A DNA stretch of 31,907 nt from Lysobacteraceae bacterium UBA6001 (GCA_002429615.1 DJAN01000025.1:1-31907); one strand, 5' to 3'; positions 21,801 to 29,303 are shown, counted from the first letter of the stretch. The notes: generated from the sequence alone by a model not told the origin. A program made the numbers and translations.

Positions 21801-22895
21801 CATAGCTTCATCAATACGCCTACGGAGGGAGACAACACGATCGCCGGTACCGAGGGAGACGACAACCTCGACGGCCTCGGGGGCAACGACGCGCTCTATG
21901 GTTACGGCGGCAACGACGTACTGCACGGTGGCAGCGGGGATGACAACCTGTACGCTGGCGATGGAAATGACGTCATGCGCTACGCCCTGGGCGACGGGCT
22001 CGATCGCATCGCGGGAGGCGCAGGCTACGACGTACTGGAGTTCGGCCCGGGAATTTCGGCCGCGGACTTGGTGGTCGGGCGTCAATTTGGCGAGCTTTAC
22101 CTCACCCTTGGAGACACCGGCCAAGGCGTGGTGATCAGCGAAGTCTATTCCTATGACCCGTCGGACAGCACGATGCAGACCGGGAATCTGGAACTCCTGC
22201 GCTTTGCCGATGGCACGGAGATGTCACTTTCCGACTTCGTTCCCGACTTCCATTCCGGCAACCCCGGGCCGCAGGAGATCTATGGCTCCGCTGGCGATGA
22301 CCTCATCGATGGACAGGGGGGCAACGACTTCATCCATGGCCTGGGGGGTAACGACGAGCTGCGCGGTGGCGCAGGCAACGATGTGCTGTATGGCGAGGCC
22401 GGCGACGACCTGCTCATCGGTGGGGACGGCGAAGATAGCTATGAGATTAACCCGGGAGATGGGCACGACCGGATCGACAACCGTAACACCGACGGTAGCC
22501 GCGACGTGGCAGAGTTCTACTATGACGCCGCCGATCTTTCGGTCAATCGCGCCGGATCGGACCTGGTTGTCACCTTCTCGGGAAGTACCGATTCGGTGAC
22601 GTTCCAGTACTGGTTCGATGACGCTAGCGCCCGGGTTGATGGCGTGTGGACCAATGACGCGTACCTCTCGGCGGATGACCTCGAAGCCCTGATTCCAGAA
22701 AGTGTAGCTAGCGCGGCCTCGGCGGAATCTCCAGCGGAGCTTCACGAACTGGTGAGTGCGCTTGCGGGGTTCACCAGCGGCTCCTCGGTGTCGCTGGCCG
22801 AGAGCGAGGATGTGCTTACCGCGCAGGCATTGGCGTACTCGAGCCCAAGCACGACGCGCTTGGCCAACATGCGCGTGTTTACTCCGTTGTCTTGA
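15876..22895 (+). CDS. Giant RTX protein (2339 aa), type I secretion substrate with unrecognised N-terminal domain
   Basis: This is the probable substrate of the exporter just upstream. Residues 1 to about 247 are not RTX: an acidic, Cys-containing part, then a hydrophobic Gly/Ala segment (SFVTGVFVAAAVSTGVVSWP to IAAIGSIAGVIGGNAVNDLL, about residues 170-210) that could insert in membranes. Residues from about 248 carry dozens of GGxGxDxLx nonapeptides that bind calcium and fold after export. RTX blocks alternate with modules ending in a FADGTVWD-like strand (residues about 1422, 1584, 1827, 1963, 2109), as in HCBP-related domains. An insert at residues about 508-583 interrupts the repeats. 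The C-terminal 100 residues, poor in Lys/Arg and ending TRLANMRVFTPLS, should hold the secretion signal. No lipase, protease or cyclase motif is visible. Toxin, adhesin or surface layer are all possible. Start GTG with AGGAGG. Confidence 0.9.
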   Translation: MAQNAFNDVAANFLSELSAVLAGNLQAVFDKANAEEGAALDPAIICGMYLEVLEQNTTVLQMYEDRFSNTGEPVLAAWCARMREDTSRQIAILDQESDPLVVLQDFTSGVISALDAEKGLFSLGLTGEKTLYYLSKGLDAADVFTKVCNGDLSAALCVFAGSYINSFVTGVFVAAAVSTGVVSWPVLAGIAAIGSIAGVIGGNAVNDLLENFEWFKDPEDRREENYRLIVAQIANGGSSYLPALGDYLVFGTADDDQLDAQYSTGYSSMLIGGNGNDILQGAERIDRLSGGAGVDTLYGHEGNDMLDGGDGDDRLVGGSGSDRLVGGDGFDIYEFDATDFNGFSQDVIVDSDGAGKVTFDSIAIGDMSVNGVSRDGLAWKTRDGVFRLYVISSDETSSLVITHRASGARIVIRDWSNGGLGITLPGLGELGTPENPVVQTNGDDLIGRDGAPDAAPSGDNFISALAGNDGIDGGYGDDWIDGGDGDDLILGGSGSNRLIGGFGSDIIMGMPVVMNWQEFPFKDSEYAQLAARSDVHTFGNGWYSVVMQGIASDDATDNLRLEIYAQYANSNSPWKYVDANVNPNGDDEIDAGEGSDTAYGGEGDDLVSGGTGNDLLLGGSDNDSISGDEGDDIILGDDLPSLGGIWSYIWDKVSASANASGDDMLSGGEGNDRVYGQGGSDLIEGGDGDDVLQGDRVDYGLQYSYEAFGVAGNDYIDGGAGNDQIIGDGGDDTLLGGAGDDVLVGDSYLIAGAEHGNDEMDGGSGNDTLVGLGANDVLRGGDGDDLLVGDGAATDLDPAYNGDDSLYGGAGNDELQGGGGNDTLDGGTGKDLLFGQDGDDFLLGGEGDDELQGGIGNDALFGEAGDDKLFGQEGNDVLNGDEGNDIIQGGAGDDRLSGGDGSDQLLGEEGSDTIDGGNGSDIIDGGDGDDLIRAGQGNDSVYGGIGRDVIHAEEGDDFVGGDDGDDEIHGGIGNDVLHGAAGNDIVNGDEGDDVLVGGAGDDLLIGGIGNNSYYFDRGFGNDEVKLTAGSQEVIGFRDGISIQELQFLRVGDDLSVSMVDGSVVLLAGYFAQGVIAYIQLADGSILTQGQVGSGGFYRPVILGTEGADAINGTSGSERIYGLAGNDTLDGKGGDDLLNGGTGDDRFLFGTGRGHDVIEDVGAGTDTIVLDADIAVSAITLTVGNHGDLVVALPGGTDTLTVSGYFKATGDPLSILFASGERWSRQQILGKLAKTSAGTYTGADLVGEEVADDTLVGSSGADSLYGKAGQDVLFGMDGNDYLYGDDANYLLAFANNSDFLYGGNGNDRLYGYFGNDYLEGGAGTDYLYGNEGNDVLIGGAGSDYLYGGVGVNTYRFATGFGVDTLSVDYAGQETARLVFDDALASQVTVTRSGNALQVRSGSDVVTIDNYASQPASVSLQFKDGTVWDWYTINALINVGTAASDTLRGTDRADVLDGKGGSDTLYGGAGNDQLFGGADNDYLYGEAGDDVLDGGAGNDQLQGGDGYDTYVLARGQGSDRITDGTSAIRVATGVAPADLVATLVDGGYYYQLVLSIAGSTEALTFDLDLSGSAADGVALPFDRVEFADGTVWDAQAVRAFLAPTILLGTNTDDTLLGTGGADRAYGFGGADEIVTLAGDDRVFGGAGNDQLDGGAGADILHGDADDDQLLGGDGDDTLEGGAGSDVVVGGAGRDYVFGDASFGSGSDQLDGNDVLQGGAGDDELDGGLGNDVFLFNLGDGQDVIVDGSTAYNPYTNHRDPGFDVIRFGAGIAPEDLDFSITYRDAVGGQDGDLVIHNRVSGDTVTVKYVLLSKGYSGGGGKLSTIDRVEFFDGATIDFTEMLARAGYLGNRIDGTAGDDNLQGTAGEDILDGKGDISQDNLSGGGGSDVYLFGRNSGRDYIYDSYYGYNPVTYTWEYTPEDGIDVVRFDADVAPSDLFVDPYYRGIGISGSSALLSKWQGIEQFQFADGTIWDQAAIHSFINTPTEGDNTIAGTEGDDNLDGLGGNDALYGYGGNDVLHGGSGDDNLYAGDGNDVMRYALGDGLDRIAGGAGYDVLEFGPGISAADLVVGRQFGELYLTLGDTGQGVVISEVYSYDPSDSTMQTGNLELLRFADGTEMSLSDFVPDFHSGNPGPQEIYGSAGDDLIDGQGGNDFIHGLGGNDELRGGAGNDVLYGEAGDDLLIGGDGEDSYEINPGDGHDRIDNRNTDGSRDVAEFYYDAADLSVNRAGSDLVVTFSGSTDSVTFQYWFDDASARVDGVWTNDAYLSADDLEALIPESVASAASAESPAELHELVSALAGFTSGSSVSLAESEDVLTAQALAYSSPSTTRLANMRVFTPLS
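16618..22440 (+). repeat. RTX calcium-binding repeat blocks
   Basis: Clusters of Gly/Asp-rich nonapeptide codons lie at about 16618-16860, 17200-17397, 17626-18900 (the longest), 19195-19320, 19600-19925, 20190-20395, 20690-21060, 21420-21530, 21830-21965 and 22270-22437. They are separated by non-repeat modules. At DNA level the copies are diverged (GGC-GGC-GAT-like periodicity of 27 bases), so this is protein-level repetition and not a recent tandem duplication. Confidence 0.85.
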
Positions 22896-22899
22896 GCGG

Positions 22900-22932
22900 G
22901 CGACGGGGCGGCCTTCAGGCTCGCCCCGTCGC
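22900..22932. terminator. Hairpin after the RTX gene
   Basis: A perfect 11-bp stem (GCGACGGGGCG with CGCCCCGTCGC) begins five bases after the RTX stop; an inner GCC-TTCA-GGC extends it with one bulged base. No U-tract follows on the plus strand. It separates the RTX gene from the convergent beta-mannosidase gene. Confidence 0.65.
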
Positions 22933-23010
22933 ATCTGGCCGGCGATGGCGTCATACCCAAAGCCGGCTAGCACCAAAGCACCTCACCGACTACGGTTACA
23001 CGATGCGCCA

Positions 23011-23046
23011 CCGGACCGACGGCCAGTGATAGCGGCCGTCTTCCGG
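23011..23046 (-). terminator. Hairpin after the beta-mannosidase gene
   Basis: GACGGCC and GGCCGTC (7 bp, 9-base loop) are flanked by an outer 5-bp pair, CCGGA with TCCGG. The hairpin begins about a dozen bases past the stop of the minus-strand beta-mannosidase gene. No U-tract follows, so it is a weak or Rho-assisted terminator candidate. Confidence 0.45.
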
Positions 23047-23057
23047 CACTGCATCCC

Positions 23058-25736
23058 TCAACGCGATGCGGACTCCATCACATCGGCCAGTGAACGCAGC
23101 CGCAGGGCATCGCGCAGGGCTTCCAGGCTAGCGGTGCTACGGACCCGCACGCTCACCGTCTCACCAGGAAGCAGCGTCAGCGCATTGTCGGACACCTCCG
23201 CATCGAGCTCGCCGAAATCGATCCACACCGCGCGTGCCAGTGCGCGGCTGTGCACGTCCAGCACATAGCCATCACCCTCCCGGCGCAGCTCGCCGCGCAG
23301 ACCAGCTTCCGGCCAGGCGATGTCTTTCGCCGCCCTGAAGTACACGACGCGCCGCGAGACCGGCTCTCCCGGCACGGCCAGCTCAAACACCGCCACCGTC
23401 GCCCGGGGATCCGCATCACCGATCAGTTCCGCGTCGCTATAGCCGGCCACCTTCATCGCGGACAACGGGGCCAGGTCCACCGGCTTGCGCTCGTCGCGCA
23501 GCGGCTTGCCATCCAGTGACATCACCCGCAGGCGAAGCTCGCCGCTGAGCGCGCGGGCACGATCGTTGATCAGGCTGACGCCCGTCTGTCCCTGCGCATC
23601 GCGCAGCGCAGCCACCACGACCGGTGCATAGAAGCGCCGCGCATGGAACTGCAGGGCCTTCCAGCGGCCGAACCAGTCGATGCTCGACCACGACGCGCCA
23701 GGCCACACGTCATTGAGCTGCCAGTACAGCGAGCCCATCGTGTACGGCCGGCTGGCACGGTGGTGCAGGGCCGCCAGCTCGATGCCCTCGGCCTGCACGG
23801 CCTGGCTGAGATAGATGAAATCGGCGAAGTCCTTCGGCTGGCCGAATTCCGCCTCGACATACTGCATCAGCCGCTCGTTGCCCTTGCCGGCCAGGAACTT
23901 CTGGTGCGCCTCGATCACCGGCGTGGCCACGCCCTGTTCGCCGCGCGGGGCGAAGGCGTCCACGGTGCGCTGGTCCGGCCACGCCTGCAGGCCGTACTCG
24001 GACATGAAGCGCGGGGTGATCTCCAGGTACTTGACCGGCGGATACGCCGGGTTGCCCCAGACCTCCCAGTAATGCATGTCGCCGGCAGCGGGGGTGTTCG
24101 CCACCTCCGCCAGGTCGTTGCTCGGCGAACTCGCCCAGTAGCGGATGCCGCCGCCTTCGTCCGCGACGACCTTGCGCAGATCGGTGCCGAACAGCTGCAC
24201 GTAGCCGTCCCATACCTTCCGCGCGAACGCCGGATCACGCGCCCTCAGCGACGTGCCGTGGTCGGCACCACCCCAATATTTCCAGGCGATCTCTTCCTCG
24301 TTGTTGCCACACCACAGCACGATGCTCGGATGGTCGCGCAGGCGGCGCACGTTGTCGCGCGCCTCGGCGATCACGTTGTCACGGAAGGCCGTGTCATAGG
24401 CGGGCTGCATGCCGCCGCCGAACATGAAGTCCTGCCAGATCATCAGGCCCAGCTCGTCGGCCAGGTCGTAGAAGCGGTCGCTCTCGTAGATACCACCGCC
24501 CCAGCCGCGGATCATGTTCATGTTCGCGTCCGCCGCGGACTGCAGCACCCGCCGCAGCTGGGCCTCGCCCACCCGCGGCGGGAACATGTCGAAAGGAATG
24601 TAGTTGGCACCCTTGGCGAACACCGGGATGCCGTTGATGACGAAATGGAAGGTGGCACCGTGGTCGTCGGGGTCGGTGCGCAGTTCCACGCTGCGCAGGC
24701 CGGTCCGCTTGCTGGCTTGCGCCAGCAGCTTGCGCCCCTGGCGCAGCTCCACGTCGTAGCGATACAGCGGCTGTGCGCCATAACCGTTCGGGAACCAGCG
24801 CTGCGGCCGCTCGACGGTGACCGGCAGCGAGATCACGTTGCCGTCGACCGCCTGCAGCGACACGTCCTGTTCCGCTACCCGGGTACGCTTGCCGTCCGGC
24901 GCGGTCTGCCAGAGGCGCAGCGCGTACTCGCCGGCGCGCGCGGCATCCACGCGGACGCGCACGTCGAGCAGGGCACGCGCTTCGGTCACCTGTGCCTGGC
25001 GCAGCTGCACGTCGTCGATGCGCGCCGCGTCCCAGCTCTGCAGCTTCACCGGCCGCCACACGCCGGCGGTGACGTAGCGCGGGCCCCAGTCCCAGCCATA
25101 CTGGTAGCCGGGCTTGCGCGCGAAATTGGTGGTCATCGCGTCCTTCGGCTCGTCACCGAAGGGCGAGGGATAGTTGGCGGCGATCTTCACCGGCATCGCC
25201 TGCACCTGCGGCAGCAGGCGGTTGATCGGCGAATGCAGGACCACGCGCAGCTCGTTGCCGTGCGCGCGCAGCTTGCCCTGTACCGGGACCCGCCAGGTAC
25301 GGAAGAAATTGTCGGCGTCGAGCAGCTTCTCGCCGTTGACGAACACCTCGGCGAAGGTATCCAGGCCGTCGAAGACCAGGTCGCTGCGCGCGTCGTCCAG
25401 CGTCGCCGGGGAAACGTCGAACGTGGTCCGGTATTCCCAGTCGGAGAGACCGATCCACTGCAGGCTCGCTTCGACCGTGCCCACATACGGGTCGGGGATG
25501 AGCCCCCGCGCGAACAGGTCGGTATGCACCGTGCCCGGCACCGTCGCTGGCCGCCACTGGACCGTCTCCGGGTGCGCCGCCGCCTGCGGGCTGGCCGGGA
25601 GCTGGCGGAACTGCCAGCCGGTATCGATCCGGACTTCGCTGAAAGCCTGCGCCAGCGCGCTGTCAGCGCAGGTTGCCAGGAGGCCGGCACACAGCAGGCC
25701 CTGCAGGAAAAGACACGGTCGAGCGCGTGTATTCAT
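23058..25736 (-). CDS. Periplasmic GH2 beta-mannosidase
   Basis: The 892-residue glycoside hydrolase removes beta-linked mannose, for example the core beta-1,4-mannose of N-glycans or manno-oligosaccharide ends. The ATG at 25736 is chosen because a signal peptide (CLFLQGLLCAGLLATCADSALAQ) starts there; the frame runs further to 25781 but only through the upstream hairpin. The N-terminal jelly roll shows WRPATVPGTVHTDLFARGLI and LQWIGLSDWEYRTTF, the mannosidase-type form. The catalytic barrel has RGWGGGIYESDRFYDLADELGLMIWQDF and acid/base E480 in LWCGNNEEE; the nucleophile E580 lies in SEYGLQAWP. Family length is normal. It follows the TonB receptor gene on the same strand but behind two hairpins. 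An exo-glucosaminidase role is less likely given the mannosidase-like motifs. Confidence 0.9.
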   Translation of the reverse strand: MNTRARPCLFLQGLLCAGLLATCADSALAQAFSEVRIDTGWQFRQLPASPQAAAHPETVQWRPATVPGTVHTDLFARGLIPDPYVGTVEASLQWIGLSDWEYRTTFDVSPATLDDARSDLVFDGLDTFAEVFVNGEKLLDADNFFRTWRVPVQGKLRAHGNELRVVLHSPINRLLPQVQAMPVKIAANYPSPFGDEPKDAMTTNFARKPGYQYGWDWGPRYVTAGVWRPVKLQSWDAARIDDVQLRQAQVTEARALLDVRVRVDAARAGEYALRLWQTAPDGKRTRVAEQDVSLQAVDGNVISLPVTVERPQRWFPNGYGAQPLYRYDVELRQGRKLLAQASKRTGLRSVELRTDPDDHGATFHFVINGIPVFAKGANYIPFDMFPPRVGEAQLRRVLQSAADANMNMIRGWGGGIYESDRFYDLADELGLMIWQDFMFGGGMQPAYDTAFRDNVIAEARDNVRRLRDHPSIVLWCGNNEEEIAWKYWGGADHGTSLRARDPAFARKVWDGYVQLFGTDLRKVVADEGGGIRYWASSPSNDLAEVANTPAAGDMHYWEVWGNPAYPPVKYLEITPRFMSEYGLQAWPDQRTVDAFAPRGEQGVATPVIEAHQKFLAGKGNERLMQYVEAEFGQPKDFADFIYLSQAVQAEGIELAALHHRASRPYTMGSLYWQLNDVWPGASWSSIDWFGRWKALQFHARRFYAPVVVAALRDAQGQTGVSLINDRARALSGELRLRVMSLDGKPLRDERKPVDLAPLSAMKVAGYSDAELIGDADPRATVAVFELAVPGEPVSRRVVYFRAAKDIAWPEAGLRGELRREGDGYVLDVHSRALARAVWIDFGELDAEVSDNALTLLPGETVSVRVRSTASLEALRDALRLRSLADVMESASR

Positions 25737-25755
25737 GGCGGTCCAGGAAAGAAGA

Positions 25756-25787
25756 CGGCAGTTGCCCGGGGAGGAGGGCAACTGCCG
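25756..25787 (-). terminator. Second hairpin, directly upstream of beta-mannosidase start
   Basis: A perfect 12-bp stem (CGGCAGTTGCCC with GGGCAACTGCCG) and 8-base loop, read on the minus strand, is followed by the pyrimidine-rich TCTTCTTTCC. The stem ends only 20 bases before the ATG at 25736, so it sits in the leader of that gene and could also affect its ribosome binding. Confidence 0.65.
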
Positions 25788-25788
25788 G

Positions 25789-25820
25789 AAAAACCTCCCC
25801 GGCCTGGCGGCGCGGGGAGG
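25789..25820 (-). terminator. Intrinsic terminator after the TonB-receptor gene
   Basis: Read on the minus strand, CCTCCCC pairs with GGGGAGG (7 bp, GC-rich 13-base loop that can pair further) and is followed at once by TTTTT. It starts 14 bases after the receptor stop and is the most classical intrinsic terminator in the window. Confidence 0.75.
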
Positions 25821-25833
25821 GAGGAGAAGCGGA

Positions 25834-28800
25834 TCAGAACTTGTAGGTCATGCCGAGATACATGACACGGCCGGCATAGCTGTTGGTGTAGAAGCGGTCC
25901 TTGGTGTCGTTGCCCAGGTGCGAGCGGGTCTCTTCCTCGGTCAGGTTCAGTACCGATGCGGTCAGGCTGAGCGCGGGCGTGAAGTTGTACGCCGCGTTCA
26001 GATCGATCTGCTGGTACGGCTCATCGTAGACGTTCAGGCCATTGATCAGGCCCTGTACCACCTCGCCGCGACGGTTGTACGAAGCACGCAGCAGCAGCTT
26101 CTGGTTCTCGTAGAACACGGTGAAGTTGGCCTGGTTCTTTGCGCTGCCGACCAGCGGCGAGTCGCCCAGCTCGGTGCCGTCTTCCAGGGTGATGGCCGCC
26201 TCGTTGGTGTCGTTGTAGGTGTAGTTGAACTGGAAGCCGAGGCCGAAGTCCAGCGTGTGCTGCGCGTACACCTCCACGCCCTGCGAGACCGCGTCGCGGC
26301 CGCCGGCTTCGGTCGAGTAGTTCTGCACCGTCACCGTCTGTCCGTTGACCACCATGTCCACGTCGGCGATCACCGGCACGGTGAAGTTGCTGACGTCCTT
26401 GCGGAACAGGGCCAGGCCCAGCACCGAGCCCGGCTGGAAGTACCATTCCACGCCGAGGTCGTACTGGTTGGCCTTGTAAGGCTGCAGGTTCTTGTTGCTG
26501 CCCGAGCCGTACCAGCCCAGCTCGCCGGCACCACCGGTCAGGCGGCGGTCGGCCACGTATTCCGGGCTGTAGTACTCCAGGCTGCCGGGGGCGGCGATGC
26601 TGTCGTAGCTCGGACGCGCGATCACCTTGGAAGCGGCGCCACGCAGCACCAGGTTCTCGGTCAGGTCGTAGGCCAGGTTGAGGCTCGGCAGCACGTCGGT
26701 GTAAGTGCGGTCGAGCGCGCTGACCGCGAACGATTCCTGGCGCTGCACGCTGTCGGACAGGCGCCAGAAGCCCTCGGTGCCGCAGTAGGTATCGGCGGGC
26801 GCGCCGCCGGGCGCCGCGGCACCCTGCTGGCAAGGCAGCGGGTTGCCGTCCGCACCGTCGAAGAAGTAGTCGTTGTAGGACGTGATCTTGTCGGTCGAAT
26901 CGGCATGCTGGCGGGTGCTGGCCACGCGCACGCCAACGTTGCCGCGCAGGCGGTCGGTGTGGAAGTTGGCCTGCAGGTAGGTGGAGTAGATCTTCTCGTC
27001 GACGTTGTAGACGAAGTTGTCCTCGTTACGGGTCTGCATCGCCCCGTAGGTCTGGTTGAGATAGTTGATGTAGGCCGGGAAGTTGATCGCCGGGAACGCG
27101 CTGGCATTGAAGCCGCCGGTGAGGTTGCCCACCGACTTCAGCAGCTCCGGCGAGAACTGGCTGGCCAGATCGTTGCAGCGGCCATTCCAGAAGCGGTTTT
27201 CGTAGTCGGACGGATCGGTGCCCGGGCAGACCCAGTAGCTGTTGCCGGTGTTGCGGTGGATGCCGCCGTCACGCGCTTTCAGGCCGAACTGGATCGAGTC
27301 CAGGAAGTTCATGTCGGTGTGCCAGGTTGTATCGATCTGGGCGAACTTCTGCTGCGTGGTGTTGCGGGTCCACGACGAGCCGGTCGAGCCGAGGTCGACC
27401 TGCAGGATGCCGTTCTGCAGGTTCTGCATCAGCTCCGGCGAGAACGTCATCGTCGGCGTGCCGGTCAGGTCCCAGGCGCTGGCGTAGTTGCCCAGGCTCC
27501 AGCTGCCGTCCGCGTTCTGGCGGCGCGGCTTGATCGGCACCGCGAACTGCAGCGACGGGCCGCCCGAGGCCCAGGTACGGCCGGCCTTGGCGGTGACGTC
27601 CACCGACTCACCGCGCCATTCGGCTTCCAGGTCGAACGACTGCGAGCGGGCCTTCTCGATGTTGTAGCTGCCGGTGATCTGCGGGGTGGGCATCGTGCAG
27701 TCGTCCAAGCCCCAGCCGCCCGGCGCCATGCCGGCGGCGGCGGCCTGGGCCTCGCTGCAGTAGTACGTCTTGCCCGGATGCACGCTGTAGTCGGCGCCGG
27801 TGACGATGGTGCCGCTCGGGTCCATGGTCAGGCCATCGAGCATGCGGCCGCCCGGCCAGTTTCCGTCGCCGTAGTAGCGGGCGATGCTCCACTCCGGGAT
27901 CTTCAGCGAGTTGGTCTCGGAGTTCTGCGACAGGTCGAAGCGGAAGTAGTTGGCGGTCAGGGTCAGGTTGTCGGTCGGCTTGAACTGGAAGGTCAGCTGG
28001 CCACCCTTGCGGTCGCGCTCTTCTTCCTTGACCTCGGCGTTGACCGAGGTCGGCATCATGAAGCCGGTGTAGTAGTTGCCATTCTGGTCATAGAAGCCCG
28101 TGCCACCCCACCAGTTGGAGTTGAAGTTGGACGGGTTGCCGTTGACGTCCACCGCGGTGCCGCCTTCGTCGCGGCCATACCACTGCCAGTTCTCGGTGCT
28201 GGTACCCAGCGTGCGGATGGTGCGCTTCTGCTGGGTGTAGCCGACGAACACACCGAAGCGGTCGTCCTTGTCATGCCAGGCGTAGGAGCCGGCGAACTGG
28301 CCGTCGGTGGTGCGCGTGGTGTCGGCGTAGGTGCCTTCGGCGGAGACGAAGCCGGTGTTGGATTCCATCTCCAGCGGACGACGGGTATGCAGGATCACCG
28401 TGCCGCCGACGCCGCCCTCGTCGATGCGTGCTTCCGGCGTCTTGAACAGTTCCGCGCTGGACAGCATGTTCGACGGCAGCAGCGTGTAGTTGAACGAGCG
28501 GGTCGGGTCGCCGTTGGATTCGGCGGTGGCGATGTAGTTGCCGTTCAATTCGGTCAAGGTCAGCTCGGGCGACAGGCCGCGCACGCTGACGTTCTTGCCT
28601 TCGCCGCCATCGCGGCTGACGATCACGCCCGGCACGCGCTGCAGCGCGTCGGCGACGTTCTTGTCGGGGAACTTGCCGATGTCTTCGGCGTTGACCACTT
28701 CGATGATGGCGTTGGCGTTGCGCTTCTGGTCCAGGCTCTTTTCGATCGCATAGCGATAGCCGACCACGGTGACCGCATCCAGGTCGGTGGCTTCGGTGGA

Positions 28801-28917
28801 TGCGGCGGGCTGCTGCGAGGCTTCCTGCGCGAAGGCGGCCACCGGCAACGCCACCACCGCACCCAGCGCGATCGCGATGGCGGCGGACAACGAACTACGG
28901 TTATGAGTGCGTGACAT
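25834..28917 (-). CDS. TonB-dependent outer-membrane receptor, carbohydrate-uptake type
   Basis: This 1027-residue 22-strand barrel with plug domain imports substrate through the outer membrane using TonB energy. The ATG at 28917 is chosen (a TTG nine bases upstream is also in frame); AGAGGGG lies about nine bases before it. A signal peptide (AAIAIALGAVVALPVAAFAQ) is followed by TDLDAVTVVGYRYAIEKSLDQKR, containing the TonB-box region and the opening style of the Xanthomonas/Caulobacter receptor family. The plug shows AEDIGKFPDKNVADALQRVPGV, NVSVRGLSPELTLTELNG and DEGGVGGTVILHTRRPLE. The barrel ends in VMYLGMTYKF with a terminal Phe, as required for barrel assembly. The adjacent alpha- and beta-mannosidases suggest mannose-containing oligosaccharides as substrate. 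This is a context inference; the sequence itself does not show specificity. Confidence 0.93.
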   Translation of the reverse strand: MSRTHNRSSLSAAIAIALGAVVALPVAAFAQEASQQPAASTEATDLDAVTVVGYRYAIEKSLDQKRNANAIIEVVNAEDIGKFPDKNVADALQRVPGVIVSRDGGEGKNVSVRGLSPELTLTELNGNYIATAESNGDPTRSFNYTLLPSNMLSSAELFKTPEARIDEGGVGGTVILHTRRPLEMESNTGFVSAEGTYADTTRTTDGQFAGSYAWHDKDDRFGVFVGYTQQKRTIRTLGTSTENWQWYGRDEGGTAVDVNGNPSNFNSNWWGGTGFYDQNGNYYTGFMMPTSVNAEVKEEERDRKGGQLTFQFKPTDNLTLTANYFRFDLSQNSETNSLKIPEWSIARYYGDGNWPGGRMLDGLTMDPSGTIVTGADYSVHPGKTYYCSEAQAAAAGMAPGGWGLDDCTMPTPQITGSYNIEKARSQSFDLEAEWRGESVDVTAKAGRTWASGGPSLQFAVPIKPRRQNADGSWSLGNYASAWDLTGTPTMTFSPELMQNLQNGILQVDLGSTGSSWTRNTTQQKFAQIDTTWHTDMNFLDSIQFGLKARDGGIHRNTGNSYWVCPGTDPSDYENRFWNGRCNDLASQFSPELLKSVGNLTGGFNASAFPAINFPAYINYLNQTYGAMQTRNEDNFVYNVDEKIYSTYLQANFHTDRLRGNVGVRVASTRQHADSTDKITSYNDYFFDGADGNPLPCQQGAAAPGGAPADTYCGTEGFWRLSDSVQRQESFAVSALDRTYTDVLPSLNLAYDLTENLVLRGAASKVIARPSYDSIAAPGSLEYYSPEYVADRRLTGGAGELGWYGSGSNKNLQPYKANQYDLGVEWYFQPGSVLGLALFRKDVSNFTVPVIADVDMVVNGQTVTVQNYSTEAGGRDAVSQGVEVYAQHTLDFGLGFQFNYTYNDTNEAAITLEDGTELGDSPLVGSAKNQANFTVFYENQKLLLRASYNRRGEVVQGLINGLNVYDEPYQQIDLNAAYNFTPALSLTASVLNLTEEETRSHLGNDTKDRFYTNSYAGRVMYLGMTYKF

Positions 28918-28952
28918 CAGATTCAACCCCTCTCTTGATTGAATGTTTCGGA

Positions 28953-28968
28953 TTTAAAACGATCTAAA
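28953..28968. promoter_or_regulatory. Operator-like palindrome A
   Basis: TTTAAAACGATCTAAA, 6 of 8 positions symmetric about the central CG, centred 43 bases upstream of the receptor ATG. A bound repressor here would block the promoter or leader. Confidence 0.55.
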
Positions 28969-29051
28969 AATTCACGCCAAAACTCGGTCCAAGGACGTCC
29001 GGGACTGCCCCCTGCGGCAGCTCCCTGGCACGGCCGTCCCCCCGTGCGAAA

Positions 29052-29067
29052 TTTGGATCGATCTAGG
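29052..29067. promoter_or_regulatory. Operator-like palindrome B
   Basis: TTTGGATCGATCTAGG, 5 of 8 positions symmetric about the CG, with the core GGATCGATC. It shares the TTTxxATC half-site with the other copies and lies 99 bases from palindrome A centre to centre. Confidence 0.5.
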
Positions 29068-29220
29068 TCGGCGTAAAAAATTTGTAGCATGAGATTCCCC
29101 GGTTCGCATGCTGCGAAGCAGCAGTCTTCATCGCGACCCTGCGCCCGCCGCGATCCGGGGCAGGGGAGCAGGGCCCTTTCTGCTGCAGTGCAGAATGCGG
29201 GCAGGGGCGATGTATGCTTA

Positions 29221-29236
29221 TTTAGATCGATCTAGT
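29221..29236. promoter_or_regulatory. Operator-like palindrome C
   Basis: TTTAGATCGATCTAGT contains a perfect 12-bp palindrome (TAGATCGATCTA) and is the best copy. It lies just after TATGCT, a possible -10 of the GH92 promoter, a position suited to repression. Confidence 0.6.
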
Positions 29237-29287
29237 GGATTCACCTGCCGCGCTGGCCGGCGCTTCCCGGGGTAGTTGGAAAGGGGA

Positions 29288-29303
29288 TTTGGATCGTTTT
29301 AAA
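29288..29303. promoter_or_regulatory. Operator-like palindrome D
   Basis: TTTGGATCGTTTTAAA, whose right half is the reverse complement of the left half of palindrome A (TTTAAAAC). It is centred about 102 bases before the GH92 start codon. Confidence 0.55.

Noticed and set aside
16618..22440. Regular repetition that could suggest CRISPR or a tandem DNA repeat
   Set aside because: The period is 27 bases in frame, the copies are diverged at DNA level, and there are no unique spacers between identical repeats. It is protein-coding RTX.
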